Source: DASYML01 sp034665545 (GTDB taxonomy: Bacteria > Acidobacteriota > Blastocatellia > Pyrinomonadales > Pyrinomonadaceae). Taken from it: DNA of 19,456 nt. The DNA lies in the NCBI GenBank assembly GCA_034665545.1, contig JAXDFO010000490.1, positions 1 through 19,456 of the forward strand, written 5' to 3'. The translations under genes and the position numbers were made by a program. A model generated the notes under the pieces. It worked only from the letters and a program-made list of their open reading frames with translations. It was not told where the DNA came from and did no database searches. This document shows positions 7,035 to 14,274 of this stretch, piece after piece. How positions within the stretch are numbered: position 1 is the stretch's first letter; each line of letters begins with the position of its first letter.

Positions 7035-7865
7035 CTAGAATTTCTGCGTGTTTTCATCCTTCACGTCAATCTTCTGGATGACGAAGACGACACGCATGGT
7101 TTCGGGGCGGCGGTCGAAGGAGGCGGGCACGAAGGCCGCGTCTTTGCGAAGCGCGCTCTGGAAATCGTCAAGCATGCGATGGTCGCGCGGAGCCTGGACC
7201 ACTCCGGCCAGCGATGCGCTGCCGTTGCTGAAGACATCCGTCACGACAATCATATCGTCGTCGTTGTCCTTACGATGCTCGTGAGAGTGTCCAAAGGTCA
7301 GCGCGGCGAGCGCGCCTTTCGGATTCAGGCTCGGCGATTCGATGGCGTAGGGCGCGCGGGCCGCCGCGTATACGTCCGCAGACACGGGCTTGGTGATGTC
7401 CGGATAGTTGTTGGCCTCATCGGAGAGGTAGATGATTTTCAGCGAAGCCTGCTCGGCTTCGGCATGCGCCGCCGCCGCCTCGCGCAAAGCCCTGAGGTGC
7501 GGGCGCAAGGCATTGAACATGGCGAAGAAGAGTATCAGCGAAGCGAAGGAGCCGACCGTGTAGGGCATCAAGCGGGGCCGCACCCAACTTGCGAGACGAA
7601 CGCTGAGCGGAAGCTTCGGGGCGCGTTGCTGCGCGGCGGCTTCTATGCTGAGCCGCATGGAGATGGAGGACGCCAAATCCTGCGGGGCTTGCGGGCGTTC
7701 GAGTCTTGCCAGGCTGCGCGTCAGAGAACGCAGTTCGGTCATGTGCGCGCGGCACACTGGGCACTGGCGCAAGTGTTCATCACAGTCGGCGCGGGCGGGG
7801 GCCGTCAGCCTGTCGTCAACGTACAACGAGAGCGCCTGTTGTGTCTCATCACACCACATATTCAT
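7035..7865 (-). CDS. Zinc-finger anti-sigma factor with long periplasmic tail
   Basis: The product from the ATG at 7863-7865 is 276 residues. Its N-terminus holds an anti-sigma zinc-binding motif: Cys5, then His31-x3-Cys35-x2-Cys38 (HLRQCPVC). A proline-rich basic linker leads to one membrane helix (VGSFASLILFFAMFNAL), so the zinc domain faces the cytoplasm and the rest is periplasmic. The outer part has a Glu/Ala helix, a His/Asp-rich patch (GHSHEHRKDNDDD) and a C-terminal beta-alpha segment ending MRVVFVIQKIDV, which recalls TonB-C-like tails. The frame stays open to a TTG at 7955, but that extension is unlike the family and has no ribosome binding site. It lies downstream of the ECF sigma gene on the same strand, which it presumably inhibits, though 357 bases separate them. 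A terminator follows at 6964-7008. Confidence 0.85.
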   Translation of the reverse strand: MNMWCDETQQALSLYVDDRLTAPARADCDEHLRQCPVCRAHMTELRSLTRSLARLERPQAPQDLASSISMRLSIEAAAQQRAPKLPLSVRLASWVRPRLMPYTVGSFASLILFFAMFNALRPHLRALREAAAAHAEAEQASLKIIYLSDEANNYPDITKPVSADVYAAARAPYAIESPSLNPKGALAALTFGHSHEHRKDNDDDMIVVTDVFSNGSASLAGVVQAPRDHRMLDDFQSALRKDAAFVPASFDRRPETMRVVFVIQKIDVKDENTQKF

Positions 7866-8222
7866 TACAGCTTGCTGATGCGAATGGCTGGCCGACCCCG
7901 GCTGCTCCCTTTTTGTTAAAGGAAGCAACTCCGGCTCCGCAAGAAGGGCGGTCAAGTGCGGTCTCGATGGATGAGAGACAAGCTAAACGGGTGTTGCTGG
8001 CCGCGTTTTCAACATCAATCATCTTCCCTGACCGCGATGGTTTTAATCGCCCGAACCTCTAGAACCGTCTTCGTCACTTCGACCCAAATGGCACCGAGTT
8101 TTTGGTGAAGCCGGGGCGGGTCAACCATTCGCTCTGGCAGTGGGCGACGGGCAGTTGTTGAGTAGTCAGAAAAGCGAACTCGCTTTCTCTGAAACACTAA
8201 TGGCTGTCCATCGTTCACTGAA
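7866..8222. other. Intercistronic gap between sigma and anti-sigma genes
   Basis: This 357-base stretch is long for a sigma/anti-sigma pair. It holds a short minus-strand hairpin at 8171-8186 (AAAGCG, loop, CGCTTT, then TCTG), which could be a weak terminator or attenuator behind the sigma gene. A 37-codon minus-strand frame (8015-8128) begins MVDPPRLHQKLGAIWVEV but has no good ribosome binding site and no recognised family, so it is not called. No GGAAC-type promoter was seen on the minus strand in this gap. Confidence 0.5.
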
Positions 8223-8879
8223 TTACAAAGAACTTTCAATCTTGCGGCGCAGTTCCATGCGCGCGCGTGACAATCTTGATTTGACCGTGCCGATGCTGAT
8301 ATCGAGCGCGACGGCGACCTCTTCATAGCTCAAGCCTTCAACGTCGCGCAAGACGAGCACTTCACGAAAGTTGCGGCTCAGGGCCTTGAGCGCGCGACGC
8401 AGGGCCGCCTCGCGTTCGCGCGCGAGGGTTTCCTGTTCGGGGTTGAGCCCGCTTGCGCGAAGCTGGTCGCCGAGCGGCTCTTCGCGTTGGCCCATGCTGG
8501 CGTCGAGCGAGATGGTCTCGCCGCGCTTGCGCCTGCGCCACCATCGCCAGCGATTGCGCGCCTGGTTGATGGCGATGCGGTAGAGCCAGGTTTTCAAATC
8601 GGCATCGCCGCGAAAGCGGTCTATGCTCTGGAAGGCGCGCAGGAAAGTCTCCTGCGTCAAATCGCGCGCTTCCTCTGCGTCTTCCGTCAAGCGATAAAGG
8701 AGCGCGTAAACGTCTCCCGACCGCTCGTTGACGAGACGGTCGAAGGCGGCCTCTTCGCCCGCACGCAATCTTTCAATGAACTGGGCTTCGGCCCCGCCGC
8801 GCAAGTCAACCGTAGCCGCCGAGGCGACCTGTTCTAAGTCTGCATGCCCACGGAGGGCGATTGGCTCTCCGAAGCTCAC
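8223..8879 (-). CDS. ECF-type RNA polymerase sigma factor (sigma-E-like), module 1
   Basis: This 218-residue protein has the two conserved domains of an extracytoplasmic-function sigma factor. Region 2 (about 41-118) contains the core-binding segment EEARDLTQETFLRAFQ and the -10 recognition segment LKTWLYRIAINQARNRWR. A basic, Trp-rich linker follows. Region 4 (about 153-215) has LSYEEVAVALDISIGTVKSR, the helix-turn-helix that reads the -35 box. The start is a GTG at 8877-8879 behind GGGGGA. It directs transcription of an envelope or stress regulon, held in check by the anti-sigma factor encoded downstream. Its own upstream region carries a GGAAC-N17-GTCTAA promoter (8950-8977), the sigma-E type sequence, so autoregulation is likely. 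The divergent neighbour at 9151 has a housekeeping-type promoter. Confidence 0.95.
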   Translation of the reverse strand: MSFGEPIALRGHADLEQVASAATVDLRGGAEAQFIERLRAGEEAAFDRLVNERSGDVYALLYRLTEDAEEARDLTQETFLRAFQSIDRFRGDADLKTWLYRIAINQARNRWRWWRRRKRGETISLDASMGQREEPLGDQLRASGLNPEQETLAREREAALRRALKALSRNFREVLVLRDVEGLSYEEVAVALDISIGTVKSRLSRARMELRRKIESSL

Positions 8880-8949
8880 TCGATTCCCCCGGCGGTGGGA
8901 AGCCTTTCATGCGACCGTAAACAACGTCGCTTCCCGGACAGTTGAAAGT

Positions 8950-8977
8950 TTAGACACCGCCTCTGCATTTTTGTTCC
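8950..8977 (-). promoter_or_regulatory. Sigma-E-type promoter upstream of ECF sigma gene 1
   Basis: On the minus strand GGAAC (8973-8977) is followed after 17 bases by GTCTAA (8950-8955). This matches the GGAAC and TCTRA elements of sigma-E family promoters with normal spacing. Transcription would start near 8943, about 65 bases before the GTG start, fitting autoregulation of the ECF gene. Confidence 0.65.
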
Positions 8978-9054
8978 AGAAAAAGTTTTCGGCCCTTCGG
9001 CGCGAAGCGTAACATGCGCCCCGTGAAGCGTCAATTAATCCTTCTAATGCTTGC

Positions 9055-9084
9055 TTGACAAGCTCTCGGAGCGACCGTTAGAGT
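9055..9084 (+). promoter_or_regulatory. Sigma-70 promoter for the YfgM-like gene cluster
   Basis: A perfect TTGACA (9055-9060) and TAGAGT (9079-9084, four of six) are separated by 18 bases. Transcription would begin near 9091, about 60 bases before the GTG at 9151. The -10 lies inside one arm of an inverted repeat (9078-9111). Confidence 0.5.
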
Positions 9085-9111
9085 GATATTTTCGCTTCAC
9101 CGACACTCTAA
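9078..9111. repeat. Inverted repeat straddling the predicted start site
   Basis: TTAGAGTG (9078-9085) and CACTCTAA (9104-9111) form a perfect 8-base inverted repeat with an 18-base centre. It overlaps the predicted -10 and surrounds the predicted transcription start, the usual position of a repressor operator. A weak 5'-leader hairpin is the alternative. Confidence 0.4.
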
Positions 9112-9150
9112 TGAACGCACTAAGCTGTGCGTCCTTGCAAAGGATAAGAC

Positions 9151-9963
9151 GTGGCTGGATACAAGAAGAAACGCGCGCGCGAACTCAAACACGATAAATT
9201 TCGTGATACGACGATGAGCATCTTCGACCGCCTGGGCGACAGGCTCGAAGGCAGGGGACGCACCATCCTTTACGGCATCGTCGCGCTCATCGCGCTCGCC
9301 ATCATCGTCGGACTGCTGAGCACCTGGAGGGCCAGGAAAGCCGGTGAGGCCGAGCAAGCCCTAGGGCGCGCCATAGAGATAGCCTCCGCGAACGTCTCGG
9401 CCACGCCCGCGCCCGGCGCGACCGGCCCCAACTTCGCCAGCGAGAACGAACGCGCGCAACGCGCCGTCGAAGAGTTTCAAAAGGTCGCGGACAAGTACGG
9501 CGATCCCTATCGCGCGAGGGCGCGCTACTTCATCGCCACTAACCTGCTGACGCTCGACCGCCAGAAGGGCATCAGCCAGCTTGATGAACTGACTAAAAAC
9601 GGCGATGACGAAGTCGCCACGCTCGCCAAGTTCGCGCTCGCGCAGGCCAAAGAGGCCGACGCGAAGTATGACGAAGCGGCGGCGATTTATAGCGAACTGG
9701 CGAAGCAGAACGGCGCGGTCGTGACGCAGGATGTCGCCAACTTCCGCCTCGCTTCGGTCTATGAAAAGCAGGGCAAGAAGAAGGAGGCCGCAGACATCTT
9801 CTTCAACATCGCCAACAACGCGCGCAACGCCAAAGATAAGGACAACAAGCCCGTCCCCCTCTCGTCCGTCGCACGCGAAGCCGCCCAGGAATTGCAAAAG
9901 CTAGACCCGGATCGCTTCGCCAAACTCCCCCCCGAAGCATCACCCACCGACCTCTTATCATAA
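9151..9963 (+). CDS. Membrane-anchored tetratricopeptide protein, YfgM-like
   Basis: The 270-residue product starts at a GTG with AAAGGA six bases before it. A lysine/arginine-rich cytoplasmic start (1-37) precedes one membrane helix (about 40-58), then a periplasmic domain of paired helices (about 65-245). These include TPR-like units such as FALAQAKEADAKYDEAAAIY and VANFRLASVYEKQGKKKEAA. This layout is that of YfgM, an ancillary protein of the SecYEG translocon and periplasmic chaperone network in E. coli. Here it is not next to bamB or der, so the role is only suggested by domain order. A sigma-70-type promoter and possible operator lie upstream. The next gene starts 33 bases downstream on the same strand, so they may be co-transcribed. 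Confidence 0.8.
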   Translation: MAGYKKKRARELKHDKFRDTTMSIFDRLGDRLEGRGRTILYGIVALIALAIIVGLLSTWRARKAGEAEQALGRAIEIASANVSATPAPGATGPNFASENERAQRAVEEFQKVADKYGDPYRARARYFIATNLLTLDRQKGISQLDELTKNGDDEVATLAKFALAQAKEADAKYDEAAAIYSELAKQNGAVVTQDVANFRLASVYEKQGKKKEAADIFFNIANNARNAKDKDNKPVPLSSVAREAAQELQKLDPDRFAKLPPEASPTDLLS

Positions 9964-9995
9964 GCGAGTCTAGAGCCTAGACTCCTGACTTGCGC

Positions 9996-11153
9996 ATGGA
10001 TAATCTGACGCACTCGCTGGTCGGGTTGGCAGCCGCGAAGGCTGGATTGGAACGTTGGTCTCCGGCGGCGACGATTGTTTGCGTGCTGGCAGCGAATGCG
10101 CCGGATGCGGATATCCTGTCGCTGTTGGGCGGTCGTTGGGCCTACCTGCAACATCACAGGGGCATCACTCATTCCATCGTCGGCACGCTGGTTCTGGCAC
10201 TCCTCGTGCCGCTCCTCTTTTATCTTGGAGATTTAATCATCGCGCGCGCGCGAGGTAAGCCTGGGCGCGTTCGCCTGCGCGGCCTGCTCTTCGCTTCGTT
10301 AATCGTGAGCGCGACGCATCCGTTGATGGACTGGACCAATAATTACGGCCTGCGGCCCTGGCTGCCGTGGAGCGCAGAGTGGTATTACGGCGACCTCGTT
10401 TTCATAGTTGACCCCTGGCTCTGGCTCTCGCTGGGCGGCGCGGCCTTTTTGTTGACGGCGAGAGGGAAGTGGCGGACGCTCGCGTGGGCCGCGCTCGCGC
10501 TCGTCGTCACGCTGCTGTTGTTCGTCGCGCCGCAGACGCGCACAGGGTTGACGAACCCGCTCGTCTTTCGTCTCTTCTGGTTGACGGGGCTGGCGGCCTT
10601 CGCGCTCGCTCACTACAAGCAAACAGGGCGACGCGTGGGTAGCTCTCTCGCAGTGATTGCGCTCGCGCTCATCGTCGTCTACTGGGGCGGCCTCTCCATC
10701 GCTCATCATCTGGCGTTAGCGAGAGCGCAAGCCGCAGCCAACAATCTGGCGACGCAACATGGCGAGACTTTAAAGAGCGTGGCGGCGATGCCGACCCTCG
10801 CTAACCCGGCGAGTTGGCAGTGCGTGGCCGAGACGGATCGCGCCGTTTATCGTTACGACCTCTCGCTCTGGGAAAGGGGTGAGGCGGCGTTGAACGATAA
10901 GCGTTACGAGAAGCCTACGGGCTGCGAAGCGGAAGCGGTCGCGCGTGCTGCGCAGGATGAGCGCGCTAAAGTTTTTCTGGGCTTCGCTCGTTATCCTCTC
11001 GCGCGCGTGCAGGGAGGCTGCCTGAGTCAATCTCTCGTACAATTCGCGGACTTGCGTTACACTGAACCGGGCGCGCGAGGCAGCGGTAGTTTCGCCCTCG
11101 AAATTCTTCTGGGCCAACCGCCGCAGGCCGTCGAGACAGATAAGACTAAGTGA
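9996..11153 (+). CDS. Membrane-bound metal-dependent hydrolase, YdjM/DUF457 family
   Basis: The 385-residue product begins MDNLTHSLVG at 9996; an in-frame TTG six bases earlier is a less likely start. The family's probable metal ligands are visible: His6 in THS, Asp37 and Asp39 in PDADIL, the HHRGITHS segment (53-60), THPLMDW (107-113), and Asp134 and Asp139 in YGDLVFIVDP. Several membrane helices fill residues 60-235, followed by a soluble domain (about 240-385) that is probably outside the membrane. YdjM is LexA-regulated in E. coli, but no SOS box is apparent here and the reaction is unknown for the family. The gene overlaps the next by four bases (GTGA), so the two are translationally coupled. 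Confidence 0.88.
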   Translation: MDNLTHSLVGLAAAKAGLERWSPAATIVCVLAANAPDADILSLLGGRWAYLQHHRGITHSIVGTLVLALLVPLLFYLGDLIIARARGKPGRVRLRGLLFASLIVSATHPLMDWTNNYGLRPWLPWSAEWYYGDLVFIVDPWLWLSLGGAAFLLTARGKWRTLAWAALALVVTLLLFVAPQTRTGLTNPLVFRLFWLTGLAAFALAHYKQTGRRVGSSLAVIALALIVVYWGGLSIAHHLALARAQAAANNLATQHGETLKSVAAMPTLANPASWQCVAETDRAVYRYDLSLWERGEAALNDKRYEKPTGCEAEAVARAAQDERAKVFLGFARYPLARVQGGCLSQSLVQFADLRYTEPGARGSGSFALEILLGQPPQAVETDKTK

Positions 11154-12574
11154 AAGAGAATTCCAGCATACAAGTATCCGGCGCGGTGGCGGAGGCCGCG
11201 CGTGAACTCATCGCTCCGCCCAGGCGGCGCGTGCGTCTCGCCAGCGTGCGCGTCTCGCCCGGAGGCTACCTGGCGGTCGGAAGCCTGCTCACGTTCGCGG
11301 CCCTCCTGCTCCTGAGAGTTGAGCAAGACATGCTCGCTCTCATAGCTCTCATCCTCGCCTGGCTCATCACGCCCCTGCTGGCTTTCACGGACTACATCAG
11401 CTTCGACGGCCACAGCTTATCGCGCAAGGGTCTGGTCGCTCTCTTTCTAAGACTCATCGCGCGGCACACGCACGACCTTAAGCTGGAAGAGATTGAGCGC
11501 GTCGAGACGGACGCGGTGCGGACTTTGAGACGCGGCGGGCGCGTGCGTTATCGCTATCGCAGCGAAGTGATAGGACAGGGCATGAGCTTCGTCTTCGCGT
11601 CCGGCGGCGGCAGTTATCGCCGCATGGTCCAGACGCTTTTCCGTCTCATCCCTGATGAGAAACTCGATGCGCGCTCCGGCGAATTGCGCGACTACCTGAC
11701 GGACCCTGCCAGCTTGCGTATCACGCTGGGCCAATTAAGGCTCGCGTCCTCGTCCGTGCTCGAAGGCGCGACCGGCGACCTCTTGCCTTCGCGCAAGGGC
11801 AGAATCAAACACCAGCGCATCGCAAGCGCGGACGGCGAGACTTCAGCCGTTGACATAGAACGCGGGCTGCTGCTCAGGCGCGCGGCCAACGAGCTACGCG
11901 CGGCGGGACGCTTGCGCGAGGCGGCGGAGGCTTTCCGGCGTTCGCTGCTGGTCCTGCCACGCGATGCCGCGTTGATTTACGAGTTCGCCAGATTCCTTCG
12001 TTCACAGGCGAGCGCGCTCAGCGATGCGCGTCTGCTGGCGCGTTCGCGCGCGGGCCTGCGCCTCTCCGCGCAACGCGCGGCGGAGGATGCGACCCTGCTC
12101 GCGCGCATTGGCGAGAGCTTCTTCGAGTTTGGCGAGATGGACTATGCGACGAGGTTGTTTCGCCGCGCGCTTGAAGTGAACCCGCACGCTTATCGCGCAC
12201 AGGTGGGGCTGGCGGAAGTCGCCCTGCGCGACGGAAAGTTGGCCCACGTCATACATCACTACGGCGACTCTGCGCGCATCGCGTCGGACGCGGCCCTCGC
12301 TCGCTACGCTCAACGCGAGGCTGATTACTACGCGCGGCTCAATGACGACGACGAGTATCTAGCCGCCGAACTGCGGCGCATGAACTGGTTGCAGCATCTC
12401 TACCGAGCGCGCCGCCTCGCCTCGCGCCTCACCATTGGCAGCGTCCTGCTCTCCCTGATTGGACCATTTATAGATGACTCCGTAGCCGCCGCCGGATGGG
12501 CCCTCGCCTCCACCTCCATCATCGCCTGGATCATCATCGCCCTCGCCATCCGCGCCCTGGGCCAGAGAAAGTAA
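11150..12574 (+). CDS. Membrane TPR protein with N-terminal PH-like domain
   Basis: This 474-residue protein starts at a GTG that overlaps the previous stop in GTGA. Two membrane helices (about 40-56 and 61-79) are followed by a segment (about 80-190) with alternating beta strands (DYISFDGHSLSRKG, RVRYRYRSEVIGQGMSFVFA) that resembles the bacterial PH-like domains found after paired helices. A helical repeat region (about 245-390) holds TPR-like units such as GRLREAAEAFRRSLLVLPRD and GEMDYATRLFRRALEVNPHA. Two more helices (about 420-437 and 447-468) end the protein. The TPR region would therefore sit on one face of the membrane between two hairpins. It is probably a scaffold, coupled with the YdjM-like hydrolase, but no partner or function can be named. 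A strong terminator follows. Confidence 0.75.
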   Translation: MKENSSIQVSGAVAEAARELIAPPRRRVRLASVRVSPGGYLAVGSLLTFAALLLLRVEQDMLALIALILAWLITPLLAFTDYISFDGHSLSRKGLVALFLRLIARHTHDLKLEEIERVETDAVRTLRRGGRVRYRYRSEVIGQGMSFVFASGGGSYRRMVQTLFRLIPDEKLDARSGELRDYLTDPASLRITLGQLRLASSSVLEGATGDLLPSRKGRIKHQRIASADGETSAVDIERGLLLRRAANELRAAGRLREAAEAFRRSLLVLPRDAALIYEFARFLRSQASALSDARLLARSRAGLRLSAQRAAEDATLLARIGESFFEFGEMDYATRLFRRALEVNPHAYRAQVGLAEVALRDGKLAHVIHHYGDSARIASDAALARYAQREADYYARLNDDDEYLAAELRRMNWLQHLYRARRLASRLTIGSVLLSLIGPFIDDSVAAAGWALASTSIIAWIIIALAIRALGQRK

Positions 12575-12609
12575 GAAGGCAAACTAAAGAAGGCCCAAGT
12601 AAAAAGGTC

Positions 12610-12665
12610 AAAGGCACAAGTGAAGCAGCAGCAGCGACGCTCGCATCCTCTTCACTTGTGCCTTT
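12610..12665. terminator. Bidirectional terminator between convergent genes
   Basis: AAAGGCACAAGTGAAG (12610-12625) and CTTCACTTGTGCCTTT (12650-12665) form a perfect 16-bp stem with a 24-base loop. The plus strand continues TTACTTTTA and the minus strand TGACCTTTTTACTT, so both directions have T-rich tails. Outer sequences also pair: AAGTAAAAAGG (near 12598) with CCTTTTTACTT, and AAGGCAAA (near 12577) with TTTGCCTT near 12679. It separates the TPR gene from the ATP-grasp gene. Confidence 0.75.
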
Positions 12666-12688
12666 TTACTTTTACCCTTTGCCTTACT

Positions 12689-13936
12689 TTATGCTTCCGG
12701 CGTTGATTTCTTCGGGCGCGGGTTGGCGGGTTTTTTGGTGGCCGGTTTGCGCTCGTTAGCTGTGCTGTCGTTGTTCTTCCTGGCGGAGGTTCTGTTTGAT
12801 TTGGGTGTGGGTTCCGAATCGGTGATGGAGTGGACGATGTCATTGACGGCGTTGGCCGCTTCGCTGACTAGCTCGCTGGCTCCGGCGACGACATCGGAGC
12901 CGAACTCGCGGACAGGCTCAGGCACAATCGTGCGCGCGGCCTGCTCGGCGGCGGAACTGACGGCTGCGACAGCCGCGCGCGCGGTCTCTGTGGCGGCGGG
13001 CGGGTTCAAGAGCGCGTCCCAGCGATACTGCGGGTGTTCAGCGCGCGGCTCCGCCAGACGCCTGAAGATAAGGTCCGTGACGGCGTCCGTGACCCAGCGA
13101 TGATAGAACTCGCCGACCGAGACAAGCTCCGCATCCGGCGCGGGATTCATAAAATCAATCGCGTAGGGCACGCCGTCCTTGATGGCAAACTCGCAGGTGT
13201 TGATGTCATAGCCTAGAGCCTTGCAGATGGTCCGCACGTCGTTGACGACACGCTCGGTCAGTTCCGGCGACAGGTAGTGCGGGTCGTTGATGTACTGCTC
13301 GCCTGAGAGATAAGGCTTGCGCGGGTCATAGGGCATAATCATCACGTCCTGCTGCCCTATGCAGTAGCAGCGCACGAACTGGTCGAACTCTATGGCCTCC
13401 TGCTAGGTCATGCAGAGCGTGCCGCTCTGGTCGTACTCGTACCAGAGTTCTTCCAGCGACTCGACGCGCGAAACGTTCTTCCAGCCGCCGCCGTCGAAGG
13501 GCTTAAGGAAAGCCGGAAGCCCCGTGTAATCAACGATGCCCTGCCAGTCGAGCGGGAATGCCAGGTTGCGCAAGCTCTCGCTCGTGATGCCCTTGATATA
13601 ATCTTTCTGCGGCAGCAGGACCGTCTTGGGAATGGCGACGCCGAGCTTTCTGGCTAGAGAGAAGTTGAAGAACTTGTCATCGGCAGACCACCAGAAAGGA
13701 TTGTTGATGATAATCGTGCCTTCGAGGGCGAAGCGCTTGAGAGTGGCGCGATAGAAGGGTACTTCGTGAGAGATGCGGTCCACGACCAGGTCATACTCTT
13801 TGGTCAGGTCATAGCGCACGCCGTCAAGTTTGACATACTCAGCGACGACCTCGCCCTTGCCACGTTCGTTCACCTGTTCTATAAGCGCGTCTGGAAATGT
13901 CACCTCGCGGCCCACCAGAATACCAACTTTTTTCAT
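12689..13936 (-). pseudogene. ATP-grasp protein gene interrupted by in-frame TAG
   Basis: The frame starts MKKVGILVGREVTFPDALIE behind an AAAGGA site and reads 177 codons to TAG (13403-13405). It continues in the same frame with QEAIEFDQFVRCYCIGQ for another 237 codons. Before the stop is the ATP-binding lysine and glycine loop (PAFLKPFDGGGWKNV, about 150-164); after it are the second half of the ATP-grasp fold and the metal-binding end motif (YAIDFMNPAPDAEL). The TAG therefore cuts a single enzyme between its two active-site parts. ATP-grasp enzymes join a carboxylate to an amine or thiol using ATP; the substrate here is unknown. The last 120 residues are not part of the fold: an Ala/Glu/Val helix, then a Lys/Pro/Arg-rich tail resembling histone-like tails. 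A TTGACA lies at 13972-13977 on the minus strand. Sequencing error or readthrough are alternatives to decay. Confidence 0.7.
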
Positions 13937-14013
13937 GTCTTTAACGTCCTTTCAAGTAAGAGAGTCTGCCGTGTCAAAAGAGCCTGACAGGCGACCGGCG
14001 CGGGGCGCGAAAA

Positions 14014-14083
14014 CGCGCCGCGCCATCTACAGTTTGAGTATCGCTTATCTATTGAAACCGTGAACTGTACATGGCGCGGCGCG
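14014..14083. repeat. Long GC-rich inverted repeat
   Basis: The arms at 14014-14034 (beginning CGCGCCGCGCCAT) and 14063-14083 (ending ATGGCGCGGCGCG) pair over 21 bases with one mismatch, around a 28-base loop. The left arm can also fold locally with the preceding GGCGCGAAAA sequence. There is no T-run on either side. It may be a dispersed hairpin element or a regulatory structure; only one copy is in this window. Confidence 0.55.
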
Positions 14084-14185
14084 GCCTTGTCAAACGGCGT
14101 CGCGGGCATCTGCCACAAGCTATTTCAGCATCCATAACATGTGGCCTTCAAGGGATGGCCCGGACGCGGACTTTTAACCCCCGTA

Positions 14186-14194
14186 TGTTACAAT
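14186..14194 (+). promoter_or_regulatory. Extended -10 promoter for the LolA-like gene
   Basis: TGTTACAAT combines a TGn extension with TACAAT (five of six matches). No good -35 lies at the standard distance, as expected for an extended -10 promoter. Transcription would start near 14201, about 75 bases before the GTG at 14275. Confidence 0.35.
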
Positions 14195-14274
14195 TTAGAA
14201 ACATGAATGGCACAAGCTTTCTCCCTGACGGCCATTCCCGCAATATTTCAAAGACTCGAAGGAGACCCCTATAC

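Larger units (their letters stand above)
13937..14274. other. Divergent non-coding region between ATP-grasp and LolA-like genes
   Basis: This 338-base stretch holds a minus-strand TTGACA (13972-13977) near the ATP-grasp start, a long GC-rich inverted repeat (14014-14083), a plus-strand extended -10 box (14186-14194) and the AAGGAG of the gene at 14275. The plus frame is open back to about 14071, but that part is basic and has no signal peptide, so it is treated as untranslated. No further gene was found. Confidence 0.55.

Noticed and set aside
8015..8128. 37-codon minus-strand frame MVDPPRLHQKLGAIWVEV
   Set aside because: It has no good ribosome binding site and no recognised family; its position between sigma and anti-sigma genes is not enough to call it.
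12577..12690. Nested hairpins considered as a small RNA gene
   Set aside because: The position between convergent genes and the T-runs on both strands are fully explained by a bidirectional terminator.
14071..14274. N-terminal extension of the LolA-like protein
   Set aside because: It starts inside the inverted repeat, is basic, lacks a signal peptide and has no ribosome binding site; the GTG at 14275 fits better.
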